A DNA stretch of 64,000 nt from Desarmillaria ectypa (lineage: Eukaryota > Basidiomycota > Agaricomycetes > Agaricales > Physalacriaceae): NCBI GenBank assembly GCA_030407005.1, contig JAUDYN010000007.1, forward strand, positions 2,108,001-2,172,000, read 5' to 3'. Shown piece by piece: positions 51,010-64,000 of the stretch. Positions within the stretch are counted from its first letter, which is position 1, and each line of letters starts with the position of its first letter. A program made the translations under genes and the position numbers. The notes beneath the pieces are model-generated. The model made no database searches. It was not told the DNA's origin and saw only the letters and a program-made list of their open reading frames with translations.

Positions 51010-51212
51010 ATCTCGACCGAGTCTGTTTTTCCAACAGCGTTGAGCTATTGTTAATCATATCCCAGATACGCTCCTTGAAGTGCTTGTCACTCGAAACATT
51101 CATCTCATCACATTCCGCATCTCAGCTTCTGCTCCCGTCCATCGCGATTCCATTAAAGCTACACGAATTGAGCTTGGATATGGAGAACAGCGCTGCCGTA
51201 AACCAAAGCCTT
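51010..51212 (+). repeat. Orphan copy of the 203-bp F-box gene fragment
   Basis: This copy encodes DRVCFSNSVELLLIISQIRS, KCLSLETFISSHSASQLLLP and ELSLDMENSAAVNQSLP in an open frame that begins upstream (50958) and stops at about 51278. No F-box or other part of the source gene accompanies it. The near identity indicates a recent duplication. Confidence 0.85.
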
Positions 51213-51378
51213 CCGACAGTAGTAATAGATATCGGACATAATTTTTCGGTCCACAGGCATGAACGAATTATTGCCTAATCATATATGGTGTAGGGGGGAT
51301 TGGCCAAGGAATGGCCAAGCCTCCAAAGCAACAAATGAAAACTTTTGTTATCGCGAGATAAATAATTACGACAAGATA

Positions 51379-54300
51379 CTACAAATCAATCTGTGAACTA
51401 CTCAAACCAAGGGCGGACAAAAAGAGATCAACATTATGTAGTTTTGCCCGCCTTTCTTGCTCGTCTGATACCCAGCCCTTCTTCGCACTGACGACGTTTT
51501 CGAGAACCTTCTCACGCAGTGAATGCACTAAGATCGGCTGCTGTTCAGGAAGCGCGTGAAGGGCCAAAGCGGCGAGGAATTGCCAGACCGGTCTATCGAT
51601 GATGTCTACTGCGATAGTGGCCTGATTAAGATGAAACCCGCGAGCGACGATCCTTGAAGATGGGAAGAGCAAGGGGAAGTCAGGAGTGAGTTGCTCAAAC
51701 ATGTGGTCGAACATGAGCTGCCTATGATTAAGGTAAGTATGATCTACATTGGAAACGGTGTAGAGATAGTACCATTGATTTGCATCCTCTACGGTTGGTA
51801 GCTCATTCTCTAGAACAGCCGCACCTTCTTTGATGACTTGAACTCTTGTAAGGAATAGTGTGAGGAGCGAGAGACCAGGCTGTAAATGTCCTCAATAATG
51901 CACCCATGAAAACAAGAGAAAGACATACTTGTGTCTGCGCAACTTCCGAAACATTATTCCGATCCAGAAGTAATCCAAGAAGGCCGGTGACAAGCCGCAA
52001 GCTACCGTTGCTGATTACAGATACAATGCTATGTAGCACATTGCTCAGGAAGGCGTTTGTCTGTCGCTCAACTTCTACGCGTTCTGGCGTATCCTCAAGG
52101 GTGTCCAACAGTGGCGCTTGTCTGAAGACATCTAGTTGATTGAAGCATGCGATGAGAAGGGTTAACATTGTAAGCATTTGCTGGTTGTCGAAATGACGCG
52201 CCAAGCGGGAGAGGACCCGCTTGCCTTTGGCCACACTCAAGAGGGATATGAATGGGTGCGGGTCACTAAAGGCGAAGATGAATACAGGGAGAAAGTATAC
52301 AACGATGAATGTGACCTTGTGGCGATGGGTGCCATCACTTTAAGCTGGTTCCACATTTGGTCTACCACTCCGGAATACTCGTGTTCCCTGGAAAGAACTG
52401 TGAGTAGGGAACAAATACTTGATTACTGTAGGTACCACTCAGCATAAAATTGCGTTTCTTCAGGTAAGGGTTCTTCCTGCTTGAGTTGCTCCGCCTTCAG
52501 TACCAAATCATGCAAATCTTCCAGGCACGCCAGAATCTCTCTCCTAGTCAACGGGTCCTTCCGGATAAGGTCTGACGAGGTCTACCATCCAATGTCAACA
52601 ACACCTATACAGTGGGTGGAACAAATGCACGAACATCAGCGGCGGTGCCTAGCGCTTCTCGACCCAATTTCGCAGCTTCGGCGGCGGCCTCTTCCTTACC
52701 CTTGCTTTTGGCATCTATAGAATCTTGCTTGGAGATGTGCGCATGAGCATGGGACAACGTGGGTGACGAAGAAGCGCTGCTAGAATCTACTTGGAGAAGC
52801 TGGCGAGGAGCGGCTTTGTAACTTCGTCCAGAAGTCTTTCCTAAAGCGCCTTGCAGGCTATGAAGTGCTTGAAGGATATTTCGAGAAGGGCTTTTGCACG
52901 CAATGACTAAGGTACTCACAATGTAGGCCCTTCTCTTCCTCGCGGCGTCGAGCATTGCTAACAATTCGTTCCACTTGTTGCTCCATCTTTTGCATGGCGC
53001 TTTGCCTTCGATGCCCTCCCTTGGGTGCGACACCCAAACCTATACCCCCGCTCGACCCAAACTTCAGCACCCGTTCATCCTGAGAGTGAATGCCCATCCG
53101 CGAACGCATGATGGCACCATAAGCTTGGGCGTAAAAGTCGTCAGCATAAGGATCCTGAGTTACTAGCTGAGAAACCTGGATCCGAGTAATAAAGTCTTTG
53201 TCCGATTGGGTCATGAGGTCATTGTATCTAGACTGTGATAATTCGACGTCAGCACGAAGGGGACGAGCAGCAAAGAAAGGGATGAACCATATGAGCAATC
53301 TTGGCAGCACGCCTTCGCCGCTTCTCTTCCAACTTCTCGGCCTCGACTATCTTGCGCATAGCCTCCATACGCAAGGCTTCTTGCTCCGCTGGGTTTGATC
53401 CTTGCATATCACGCAAAAATTCGGCCTGGGCCATTTCGGACAGAAGACGTTGCTGAAGCTGGATATTTTGGGGATGATATGAAAGATTATCCTGCAATGG
53501 AATAGCCCCGGAAGGGGAGCGCGATCGTTGACGACGCTGGTGCTGGAGTTGAGGGGATAGACTCTGACCCGACAATTGACGATGGTGAGTCCCAAGATTA
53601 TTCAATTGTTGTGCGCGCAATTGTCGCTCCAAGCTTTCCATTCGCAATTGCTCTTGCAGTTCCTGGAGCCGAAGGATCTGCTGCTGCTCTTGTTGCTGCT
53701 GCAGCAAGAGAAGTTGTCTCTGGTGTTCGAGGAATCGAGGAGATTGTGAAACAGGAAGCATGCGTGGGGGAGGCGTGACCTGTGCCTGCTGTAGTAGCTC
53801 CCTCTGTTGAAGTTCCCTCTGCTGTTGCAGGCGTTGCATTTGCAGCTGCTCCTGCTGGTACAGATAACGTTGACGTTGCAGCTCTTGCTCTTGGAGCAAA
53901 TATTCCTCCTCCTCTTGTTGCTGTCGAAGGAGCTCTTGCTCTCGTAAGTATTCTTCTTCCTGTCGTCTGCGAAGCAGTTTCTCCCGGTGCACCGCAGCCT
54001 GTCGAGATTGCTGGGTCGCAACGCGCATCTCAGCCTCTATTTCAGCCAATGTGCGCACGCCAGACTGTGAAACGCCCTGGGATAAGGTCTGGGGACCTCT
54101 CGCCGCTAACTGTGGAGCAAACGGAGAGGAAGATGAGCTCGGGTTTGACCGAGCACCATTGTTACGAGGAAGAACGGAGAACGGAGACTTGTCGTCCCAC
54201 AGAGACTCCAAAGACCGGGCAGGAGTTGTTTTCGACGCTAAATTTAATGAGGGTAAGATTGAGGCTGAAGATTCAGCAGACGCTCAACGTACAAGATTGA

Positions 54301-54686
54301 GCTTGAACTGCAGGAGCAGGCTGCTTGACTTGAGGTGTAGAAATCTCCTGAGTCGATGGCTCTTTTGAACTATCGGGATGCCCAGGCAACGCATGGGAGT
54401 CATGCAAGCTGCCTGTATTGGAAAAATCAAAGTCCTTGCCTTCGACGTAGCGATGATTAACCACGATACTGCGATAACGATGACAGCACTTACCAACGGC
54501 ACCAGTGCCACCAAAGGTCTCATCATTAAGGTCATCACCACCTTCTTGTAGAGCGTCACCTAACCCGTCGTAGCTTTCCTCTCCCCAGGTGTAAACAGCC
54601 AAATTTTCCGTGTCCTGGACGCCTCCCTCAAGGAAACGCTGTTTGTCCTTCTCTAAGTCACTTTGCTCGAATCCAAAAAAAGACAT
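51379..54686 (-). CDS. PAT1: PAT1, decapping activator (P-body component)
   Basis: Pat1 links deadenylated mRNA, the Lsm1-7 ring, Dhh1 and the decapping enzyme. The start MSFFGFEQSDLEKDKQRFLE carries the conserved N-terminal FxFxQ-like motif. An acidic segment follows (TWGEESYDGLGDALQEGGDD). The middle is a long Gln/Glu/Arg-rich coiled coil (about 53600-54000). Next is the diagnostic segment KDFITRIQVSQLVTQDPYAD, DFYAQAYGAIMRSRMG near 53100-53210, then SDERVLKFGSSGG-like and KMEQQVERIV blocks. The C-terminal helical repeats run to the stop at 51379 (ALGLSSSQIDL). About seven introns are present. It is head-to-head with a decayed ABC-F gene 220 bp away. Confidence 0.88.
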
Positions 54687-54906
54687 GACCGCATTTGGTA
54701 CCGGAAAAAGAGCGGGAGGTTGCTGGTAAGAACAAGAGTGGTGTCGCGCTCAAGAACTCGTCGTTGTGCATGCACGTATGCGCCTGTTTGGCTGACCGCC
54801 TATCGGGTATTCGGACCGATAACCGGCCCGAGTCATCTTCGGAGGCATCGGTTCCGCCCTCACCATCTCACCATTCTGACGCTAAAATGGCTTACTTTAT
54901 ACTGCC
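54687..54906. promoter_or_regulatory. Divergent promoter, PAT1 / ABC-F relic
   Basis: The interval between the two start codons is 220 bp. No clear element was recognised. If the ABC-F gene is dead this is now effectively the PAT1 promoter. Confidence 0.4.
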
Positions 54907-57310
54907 ATGTCTACTAACAAGAAACCCAAGAATACCGACAAAAACACTCTCGTCGACACCGCTTCCCAGAGCCGCTTTCACGTCGACGCTATGGACGCCC
55001 CAACATCAAAAGAAGTATGCTGATTTCTTCAATTGTTCTTCGCAGCGATACTGAGATTTAACAAGATCGACATACATGATCTAAGTATCTCCATTGGTGG
55101 AAAGGAAATCCTTGCCCATACAGGCCTTAAGCTGCAAGAAAACGTCCATTATGTGCTCGTAGGCCGCAATGGAATAGGCAAATCAAGTTCGTACACAAAC
55201 CATACCATGCCATTGAAGAGCTCATATTATCAATTTAATATTTAGTCCTGATGCGCTCGCTGGCAGAAGGCCGTATTCCTGGAGTTTCGTGGGACCTTCG
55301 TATGCTTCTCCTTGGTCAAAACGTTCTAGCAGGGACCGCCTTTGATCCAGTTACAGCTAGTGCCGGACAAAGCACGGCCCCCACAGTATTTAGTCATGTC
55401 ATAAGTAGCGATTCCAGACGTCGACGCGCCCTCGAAGATGCCCAAGGTTTATACTCATCTCGATCTCAGAACTACAGTCATTCTGACTAGACTATATAGC
55501 ACTTTCTGAAGCACTAGAGTCTACTAGTCCTCTTGACATTGTTATAACGGTTAGGGAAATTGAACATGAACAACTCGAAAGGAAGCTAGCGGAGATGAAG
55601 GAAATCGCTTCCCACAGGAGTGGCGCTCGAGGTGCCAAAGCTCGGAAAGAGTTGATCGCCGCTGAAGGGAGGGTAGCTGCTTCTTCATCGTTGTAGGTTT
55701 TCTTCCAGGGTCACAGTTCTCGTTTTCATCAGTCATAGGTTGCTACAGGATGGTGCTGAGGTCGATTCACTGACTATACAACAAGCCTCCACCATCGCTA
55801 TCGACAAATTAGCTGAGTTGGAAGCACTATTAGACTCTGTATGCATTCCTCCTTCCTTCTACATTCTACGTCCCTAATACCGCTGGTAACAGATCAATTC
55901 AGGTAATGCCGAAGCTCGCGCAGGTACTATCCTCTTGGGCCTCGGTTTTCAGCCGGAGCAGCTCGATCAACCATTCAGTTCGCTTTCAGATGGATGGCGC
56001 ACTCTTTCAGAAAGTTGACATCCTGCTTTTGGACGAATGCACAAACTTCCTTGACTTGCCTGCAGTCGTTTGGCTTCAGTCGTATCTGCACTCCCTCGAA
56101 GACACTACTGTTCTTGTCATCACACACGACCACGATTTTGCTGATGTCGTGACACAGGAGCTGCTTGTTCTTCGCGAGCAGAAAATTGAGACGTTCAAAG
56201 GAAATCTGTCAGCTTTTGAAAGGGAGAGAAGGAACCAGATCAAATGGATGACCCGCATGAAGGACGCAGCGGACAAGAAAACTGCCCACATGGAGGAGTC
56301 TATTCAATCCAGTATCACTGCGGCTAAGCGGACAGGGGATGACAAGAAGCTCAGGCAGGCTGTTTCTAGGAAGAAGAAGATCGAAGAACGCTCAGGCCTC
56401 GAAGTTAGTGCGAAGGGAATGAGGTTTAAGCTGAATAGAGATTTAGCTGGGTTGCACTTGAAGAACAGGGCAGACTTCGAGATCCCAACAATAGGCCCGC
56501 CTGTCAAGATAACACTTCCCTCCGAACCACCCCCGCTGCGGTACCCTGGAGCCCTTGTCAGCTTCGAGCACGTATCGTTTCGATATACACAGAAAAAGCC
56601 CATGGTCCTGTCAGGTATTACATTTTCACTTCATTCCGGGGAACGCATCGGGTTGTGTGGGATGAATGGTCACGGAAAGTCGACGGTTGTAAACCTGGTC
56701 GTAGGGACACTCAAACCCACGCAAGGAAGTATCAATCTTCACCCGCGCTTGAGGATGGCAAAACCCACTGAGCTTGGGACCATGCAGCCTACTTCGACTG
56801 CGCTCTCACATCTCCTTCAACGGCCCCCAAAGGCACTGAACGAACCCACAGCGCGCAGGATCCTTGGGTCGTTAGGTCTGTCCGGGCTAACTGTGTCTGA
56901 TGTGCCGTTGCTGAAGCTTTCCGGTGGACAGAAAGTCCGTGTAGCTTTGGCTACATGTCTTCTGTCGGGATCTGGAGAAGAGGCCTATGTGGCACCACAC
57001 CTACCCGTGTCGGACGAGTCACTACGCATCTAGACAGCGACACAATCTGGTAGACTCTCTGATGAACTTCGAAGGTGCGCTGCTGGTAGCGACGCACGAC
57101 CGATATTTCATGCGAGCCGTCGTCGAAGGCGAGTTGGATGACGAAGATGAGGATGATAGTGATGATGCTGATCACACAACAAGGTCGAGACCGACTACAA
57201 GAGGGAGAGTGTACAGACTTGTAGAGGGGCAAATGAAACTGCTTGAGGGAGGGATGAGAAAGTACGAACAGATTGCAGAGAAAGCCGCCCAAAAGGTGAC
57301 CAATGGGTAA
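54907..57310 (+). pseudogene. Decayed ABC-F ATPase with two nucleotide-binding domains
   Basis: Exons start MSTNKKPKNTDKNTLVDTAS. NBD1 begins IDIHDLSISIGGKEILAHTG, with Walker A GRNGIGKS split by an intron. A linker with coiled coil follows (EHEQLERKLAEMKEIASHRS). NBD1 signature and Walker B read LSDGWRT and ILLLDECTNFLDL, but the frame changes between them (about 55988-56005) and some eight residues of the usual signature helix are missing. NBD2 has Walker A GMNGHGKST and signature LSGGQKVRVALA. Its Walker B reads LPVSDE where LLVLDE is typical, and a base is missing after GAC GAG (57018) before VTTHLDSD. A further shift lies before LVDSLMNFEGALLVATHDRY. ABC-F proteins act on ribosomes or in gene regulation. 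Motif substitutions plus three frameshifts support loss of function over sequencing error. Confidence 0.72.
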
Positions 57311-57359
57311 CGGGTTCAATTAGTTAAAGTCTAGAAAACAATATGTGAGAAGCTATAAA

Positions 57360-60300
57360 CTAGGGGAAAACATGCAAGGCTTGTCGTTTGAGGATCGTTA
57401 CTGGTAAAGAACCATCAAATACCCATATCGGCTTTCTCGTTGGTAAGGATAGTTCGCGCCTGGCCATGCTCTCATAGATGTATGTCTTCCAGTCTCTTGC
57501 TGCAGAACAGCTCTTGTCAATGACAATTATGCCTCGTTTAGCCCACGGCGACAAGCGTTGTTCACGATCTACTTGCCAACCACATCCATCTAGCAAAGAG
57601 CTCAAGGCATGAACACGGCAATGGTAAGGAACGAGCTTCTTCCACGGGCGTGCAAAGGGAAGATTCTTTGTGCAAGGATGTTTGACGAAGAAGACGAGGG
57701 ATTCTTGGAAAAAATTAGACTCGGGATCGGCTTCAAACTGGGGCGAAGGTGACGAAGGGGCTTTCGTGGATTGTAATTCCGGTGATCGGGGAGACAGCGG
57801 ACAAGCAATGGGGGAAGTAAAATGGACGTCATTTGTACTCATGCGCAAGGGGGTCGGGGAGGAGGTGGCAACTGCAGCGATTGAATCGGATTTTCTCATC
57901 CTCTTGGCCGGAGCTGAGTCGAAACACGGGTTTCCCTTTCGTTTGCGATCTCGACCGAGGAGCTTCCCCTCGTACGTGGCAATTGTTGTCTTCCTTCTTT
58001 CCAAGCATCTCGCGCTGGGAGATGTAGGCAACTTCCAAATGGTCCTAGCGTCATCTTCGATGCCTTTGTGTCTTGAATCTCTACCGACAGCTTTCCTCGA
58101 AATCTTACGAAGCTCCTGGCGATTGACCCCGTCTCTCCAAGACCGTTCGACTGGCCGATAGATCTTCAAGATTCTAGGAAAACGCAATTCGTACTCCTGC
58201 AGAGGTAGAATCAGGACAAACGCCGGAGATTCACAAAAAGGTACATACTTTGCAGCCCTTCGATTTCGTGAAATTGGCACCCATGACTTCTACTAGTAGC
58301 GGACACTGCAAAAGAAATGACGGAGGATGTAAACCTTTGTATAACTCAAACAAGTATGGCAATCGTTGTCCAGACTGTGTTACACAGAGACTTTAATTAA
58401 TGCACGACGACCGTAAGGACTCAACGAACCTTGTGCAATAACGAATACGGAACCGGTTCAGAACTTTTGATACAGAAATTGATATACTCTAGCGTGTCAC
58501 GGTCCAAGCCATACTTGGCTACGAAGTGGACGAGAAAGTGTGGTTGGGCATTAGGCTACAGATGGCTTCAGAAATATCGTTCAGAGTATTTGGAGAGGTA
58601 CGTACGTTGCACTTTAGCTCTTCAGAATTTGTGAGAGTACCGATATAGAATGTTGTGAAAGTGTCCGTTGGCACTGTTGTACAAGAGATGAAGCTAATGT
58701 CCCAAAGCGAGTGATATTGGACGTTACCATCGAGTTCTCGACCACGATCTTTGCCCCATCCGGCACCAACAAAGACCAAGTCAACTGTGTCTCCAAGACC
58801 TGCCAAAGTTAGGGAGATGGTCTACAGGCGGAATAAAGCGACTAACCTTGAATATAGTCTCGCTTCAATTTTACCCAAGGGCGACCTACTCTGTTATAGC
58901 CACCATCGTCCGCTTTTAGAACGACTCCTTCTTGATAGTCGGCAATTGATTCTGCGTACACCTGGCGAAACTTGGCCTCAGCTTCTTCTGGGTTATGCAT
59001 TGAGATAGGAACCCGATTAGAGAGCATCGCATAGGCGGGTATAGGTTCGATTATCGATTCCAAAATCTTTCGCCGCTCTCTATAAGGCGAGGAAAGCAGG
59101 GATACCGAGTTGAGATAGAGCACATCGAAAAGTACAAGAGCAAGGTGTCGTTCTTCATTGCCATCATCAGATAGGAGTGAAGACTGACTTTCCCTGATAT
59201 ATGCTTCACGATGAGTAGAGCCAAACGGATACCGGTACAGAAAACTAACGAGATGACAGACAGCCTTTTTCTAGAACGAGCACCAACAGCGGTGTTTTCG
59301 ATGAGCTTGCGAATTCTCCAAAATTCTACCCAAACGTAGTCAGTATGGTCAGTTGTATTGCGTCAAAGTCAGTACCATCGACGCGCTCTCCATCGTGTGC
59401 AACCATTTCCGCGTCTAGTATGACGTTCTTGATGCGACAGTTCTTAACATCAGAAAGCTTGAGAGTATCAAGAATTATGGAGTGGATTGCGGCTCTATCC
59501 TGTGTGGAATCGCGTTTGCTCTTGCTGAATATCGTGATATTTGGGATACTGTCGGGCAAAACCTCGACGTGGATCTGCGCACGTTCGCCATCGTACTTGG
59601 TTTCCACCCAGACAACTTTGGCCGATCGGAGAAGGGAGAGAGCGTGTGAGCATCCTTGACCCTTCAAAGATGTTGGGATCTGTAAAGGAATGTAATTAGA
59701 CGTGGAAGCAGGGAACTCTTAGTCAGAAACATGCCTCTATCGGCACACCCAATCTTGGTGTAGAGATGGTTACTCCGTTTTCAAAAGCGGCGGCTGCGTC
59801 CTCCAGAGTCGCGGCATAGCTGTAAGACTGAAGCATAGACTTTGTTGGATCCCATATTTTCATGGCATCCTCCTTAGTGAGAGCCTTGATTGACGTGGAA
59901 TTGTAATTCTTCAGAGCGTCAGTGTAGTGCCGTGAATTGGAACTATACAATAACGGGCGGAGATCTTTCAGGATGATCTGCGTAAGAAAAGAAGCATCGA
60001 CGGCGGACAGCGTTGAATATACTTCGCGAATTATATGATTCCTCTTCCGCCGCACTGCAGATGGATACTTAGAGCGGACAGAAGAATCAGAATAGGCAGA
60101 AAGTGCGGCTAGTTCATCGAGAAACATATCAGCTTCATCTATTGTCAGACGACTAGGCTGTTCTGGGTCAATCTGCAGGATCAATGAGTGTTCTTCTCGG
60201 CGGCAACACTCATGAAGTCTCACTGTGGAAATCTGATCCATGACATGCCGCACTTCTGCGCCAAGACACCCAGAAGCACCGACCTGGTCCCATTTGAGTA

Positions 60301-60696
60301 AACGAGGGTCAGAAGTGGCAAGGGCATTGCCGAGGGCTTGAGCCAGACGCTTCTCTTGCATGTCGTATTTGCGACGGACGTCTTCCTCTGGAAACAGAAG
60401 CCGGAAAATAAATGCCGTAGTACCCTTGGCGGGATTGGGGTAGCGTTTGCGAAACGCGTCAACCCAGAGACGGAACTTATTCAAGGCCGGATAATCTGCC
60501 TTGAAACGAGGTGTCTTTGCGTTCTTAGTCGATGAAACTTGGGCGATAGCAGTAAGCAGTGATGTGAAACTAACAATGTCGGTATCAGCTGCTGCCTGCT
60601 CTATCACGGCAGATTTCACTCACAAGGAAAAATCAATTCTGTCGTTCTCGGACTCGTCGTCGACATCATCTGTGTCTTCTGAGCCGTAGGAATCCA
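57360..60696 (-). CDS. ATP-dependent DNA ligase, LIG4-like
   Basis: The protein of about 950-1000 residues starts MDSYGSEDTDDVDDESENDR. A helical DNA-binding N-domain carries FIFRLLFPEEDVRRKYDMQE. The adenylation domain shows motif I KYDGERAQIHV with the AMP-accepting Lys, motif III LDAEMVAHDGE, FDVLYLNSVSLL, motif IV EGVVLKADDGGY and motif V PWVKLKRDY. The OB-domain continues with LGDTVDLVFVGAGWGKDRGR, LLVEVMGANFTKSK and YELRFPRILKIYRPVERSW. A C-terminal region of about 280 residues ends with a segment (AKRGIIVIDKSC... KPIWVFDGSLP) that might be a degenerate BRCT domain. The N-domain and size suit the LIG4 type of end joining, but a related fungal ligase is possible. Several exons between 58280 and 58520 are short and their boundaries uncertain. 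Confidence 0.8.
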
Positions 60697-61163
60697 TGAT
60701 GGCGGTCGCTGTCAAAGCGCAGTCGGACCGGGGTGCCAATTTATGTCATTGTTGTCGCGTCGAGTCTCGTGACACGAATCTACTAAATCAGGGTCTATCA
60801 GGGTATAAAATATCTGTTCGATATCTCCCAGTCCACAACCGTACAGCGGTGCTAAAACCGCATTACTAAGACCATAAAAATAACAGACAGGGACCCAAGC
60901 GTGAGCGACAGTTATAGACAGGTAAGTGTAAGCAAATCGACAGGGCACTGACATGAACAAGCAGAAGAATGTCAACCCACGACGGCTTAGATGGACACAA
61001 GAGAACGTGAATATGAGTGAGAGATGCGCAAAGATGATGACGACCCGATGAATGAAAAGGATAGAAAATGCATGTACACTATGAAAAAAAAAGATGCATA
61101 ATTGCTGTGGAAACGCTGATGTCTGAGCCTGAGTAGACCAATGGCGCCAAAATACGTACAGTG
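60697..61163. other. Intergenic region, ligase promoter side
   Basis: About 470 bp between the DNA ligase start and the end of the kinase gene, both on the minus strand. A short poly-A run lies near 61081-61091. The minus frame at 60712-60975 is hydrophobic but unrecognised. Confidence 0.4.
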
Positions 61164-62952
<1,789 letters not shown>

Positions 62953-63316
62953 GATAGCTCGTCGCTACCGTGTTTCAAGATACAGCAGGTACTGATGAGA
63001 CGTAAAGGTAGCAAAGGTAGTGATTTCGCGGAAACCGGCCTTTGGAAAGAAATAAAGGGAGTTCCTCGACAAATGAAGGGTGGCCTAAGAAGAATCGAGG
63101 ATGGCGGGAATGGAGAAAGAGCAAGGTGACGATAGAGCGTCGTAGGCGGGGAAGGTAAAGGAGGGGGACAGGAGAAGAAGAGAGTGATACACATTGATGC
63201 AAGTCACATTCATCACAGCAGCGTGACAGCGGAATGTGACACGTGACATCAGAATTGTCAGAATTCTATCTTTGATTCCAAGTGCCCCGAGCTCATCGTA
63301 CCTCATCTACACTTCG
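62953..63316. promoter_or_regulatory. Divergent promoter, YANK kinase / guanylate kinase
   Basis: The start codons face apart over 364 bp. A CACGTG-like element (acacgtgaca) lies near 63239-63248. Open frames on the minus strand here read as low-complexity Pro/Ser sequence and are not supported. Confidence 0.4.
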
Positions 63317-64000
63317 ATGCTCCCGGATTTCCTCCGTCCTCTCATTCTCTCTGGCCCTTCTGGTGTCGGCAAAAGCACTCTTTTACAACGGCTATTTGCA
63401 GAATATCCGGATAGATTTGGCTTTAGCGTTTCTCGTGGGTGCCTCCTGTTGTCCATAATCGCTGAAAAGAAGGCTTGAACGGGCCCAGACACTACTCGTG
63501 ACCCCCGACCAGGCGAGGTCAATGGAAAGCAGTACCACTTTGTAACAGTGGACAAGTTCCAGGAACTCCTTGGTCAAGGTGCCTTTATCGAACACGCGCA
63601 GTTCTCTGGAAATCTTTACGGAACGAGCTTTCAGACTGTCAGGGAGGTAGAGAAGGAAGGGCGGCGGTGTATTCTCGACATCGAGGCGCAGGTATGTGGC
63701 TGGGATGCTGGGATCGTAGCTTGCATCGAACCTCTGCTAGGGTGTCCGACAAATCAAAGCGACATCGCTGAATCCGGTGTACTGCTTCATCTCTCCCCCT
63801 ACGATGGCATCGCTGCGCGAGCGGTTGAATGGACGGGGCACGGAAACTGAGGCGTCAGTGGCGAAGCGGCTGGCGACGGCGCTTAGGGAGATTGAATACG
63901 CCAAGGAGCCGAATGTGCACGACTATGTTATCGTGAACGACGACCTGGAGAGGGCATATATGCTGTTCAAGCAGCTAGCACTGGGAGAAAAGATTGCATC
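63317..64000 (+). CDS. GUK1: Guanylate kinase, C-terminus cut by the window edge
   Basis: The enzyme phosphorylates GMP to GDP with ATP. Exon 1 reads [20 protein letters not shown] with the P-loop GPSGVGKST, then [18 protein letters not shown] intron (about 63438-63490) joins to [20 protein letters not shown], the GMP-binding lid. Next come [31 protein letters not shown], and after a second intron [20 protein letters not shown] and [20 protein letters not shown]. The window ends near [13 protein letters not shown], about ten residues short of the usual C-terminus. All GMP- and ATP-contact motifs are present. Confidence 0.93.

Noticed and set aside
48084..51212. Interpretation of the 203-bp repeats as LTRs of a retroelement
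   Set aside because: One copy is internal to an F-box coding sequence, the ends lack TG...CA, and no gag, protease or polymerase is between them.
55980..57060. Programmed frameshifting to explain the broken ABC-F frames
   Set aside because: Three separate shifts occur without slippery heptamers, and conserved motif residues are substituted as well, so decay is the simpler reading.

Overview
The window looks like nuclear DNA of a filamentous basidiomycete, most likely a mushroom-forming agaricomycete. Coding regions are split by many short introns of about 46-80 nt, nearly all GT-AG. Lanosterol synthase and a GDP-mannose transporter mark a fungus. The DUF6533-type seven-helix protein, the F-box protein and the PX-PH-RhoGAP architecture suit Agaricomycotina. 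No rRNA, tRNA, CRISPR array or intact transposon was seen. All calls come from reading the sequence; no database search was run.

Left part (1-9 kb), dense housekeeping genes: condensin CAP-H (cut by the left edge, with a tandem MluI cell-cycle box upstream), a small SET-domain protein, ribosomal protein L30, an Arp9-like actin-related protein, and lanosterol synthase ERG7, which is divergent from the Arp gene over only 116 bp. Accessory part (9.4-18.6 kb), membrane proteins and gene relics: a DUF6533-type seven-helix protein, a PQ-loop (Any1-like) protein, an MFS antiporter with a GC-AG intron, a decayed NCS1 nucleobase permease and a 3'-truncated 2-oxoglutarate oxygenase relic.

Middle part (19.5-35 kb): GDP-mannose transporter VRG4, an HMG-box transcription factor and a large, intron-rich pyruvate carboxylase. 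This gene has a 5-nt microexon and a GC-AG intron that splits the biotin attachment motif. A gene-poor stretch of about 4.4 kb follows. From 35 to 44 kb four genes lie on the minus strand: SmB (start codon alone on its exon), an ECL1-family zinc protein, the permease chaperone SHR3 and a Bem3-like RhoGAP.

Right part (44-64 kb): an Fe-S type L-serine dehydratase with a predicted mitochondrial presequence and a 9-nt microexon, an F-box protein with a nearly identical 203-bp fragment copied 2.9 kb downstream, the decapping activator PAT1, a decayed ABC-F ATPase divergent from it, a LIG4-like DNA ligase, a dually acylated YANK-type kinase, and guanylate kinase cut by the right edge. No dedicated gene cluster or new defence or biosynthetic system was recognised. 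The most notable signals are the two-gene graveyard at 15.8-18.6 kb, the ABC-F relic, the unusual exon structures and the duplicated F-box fragment.
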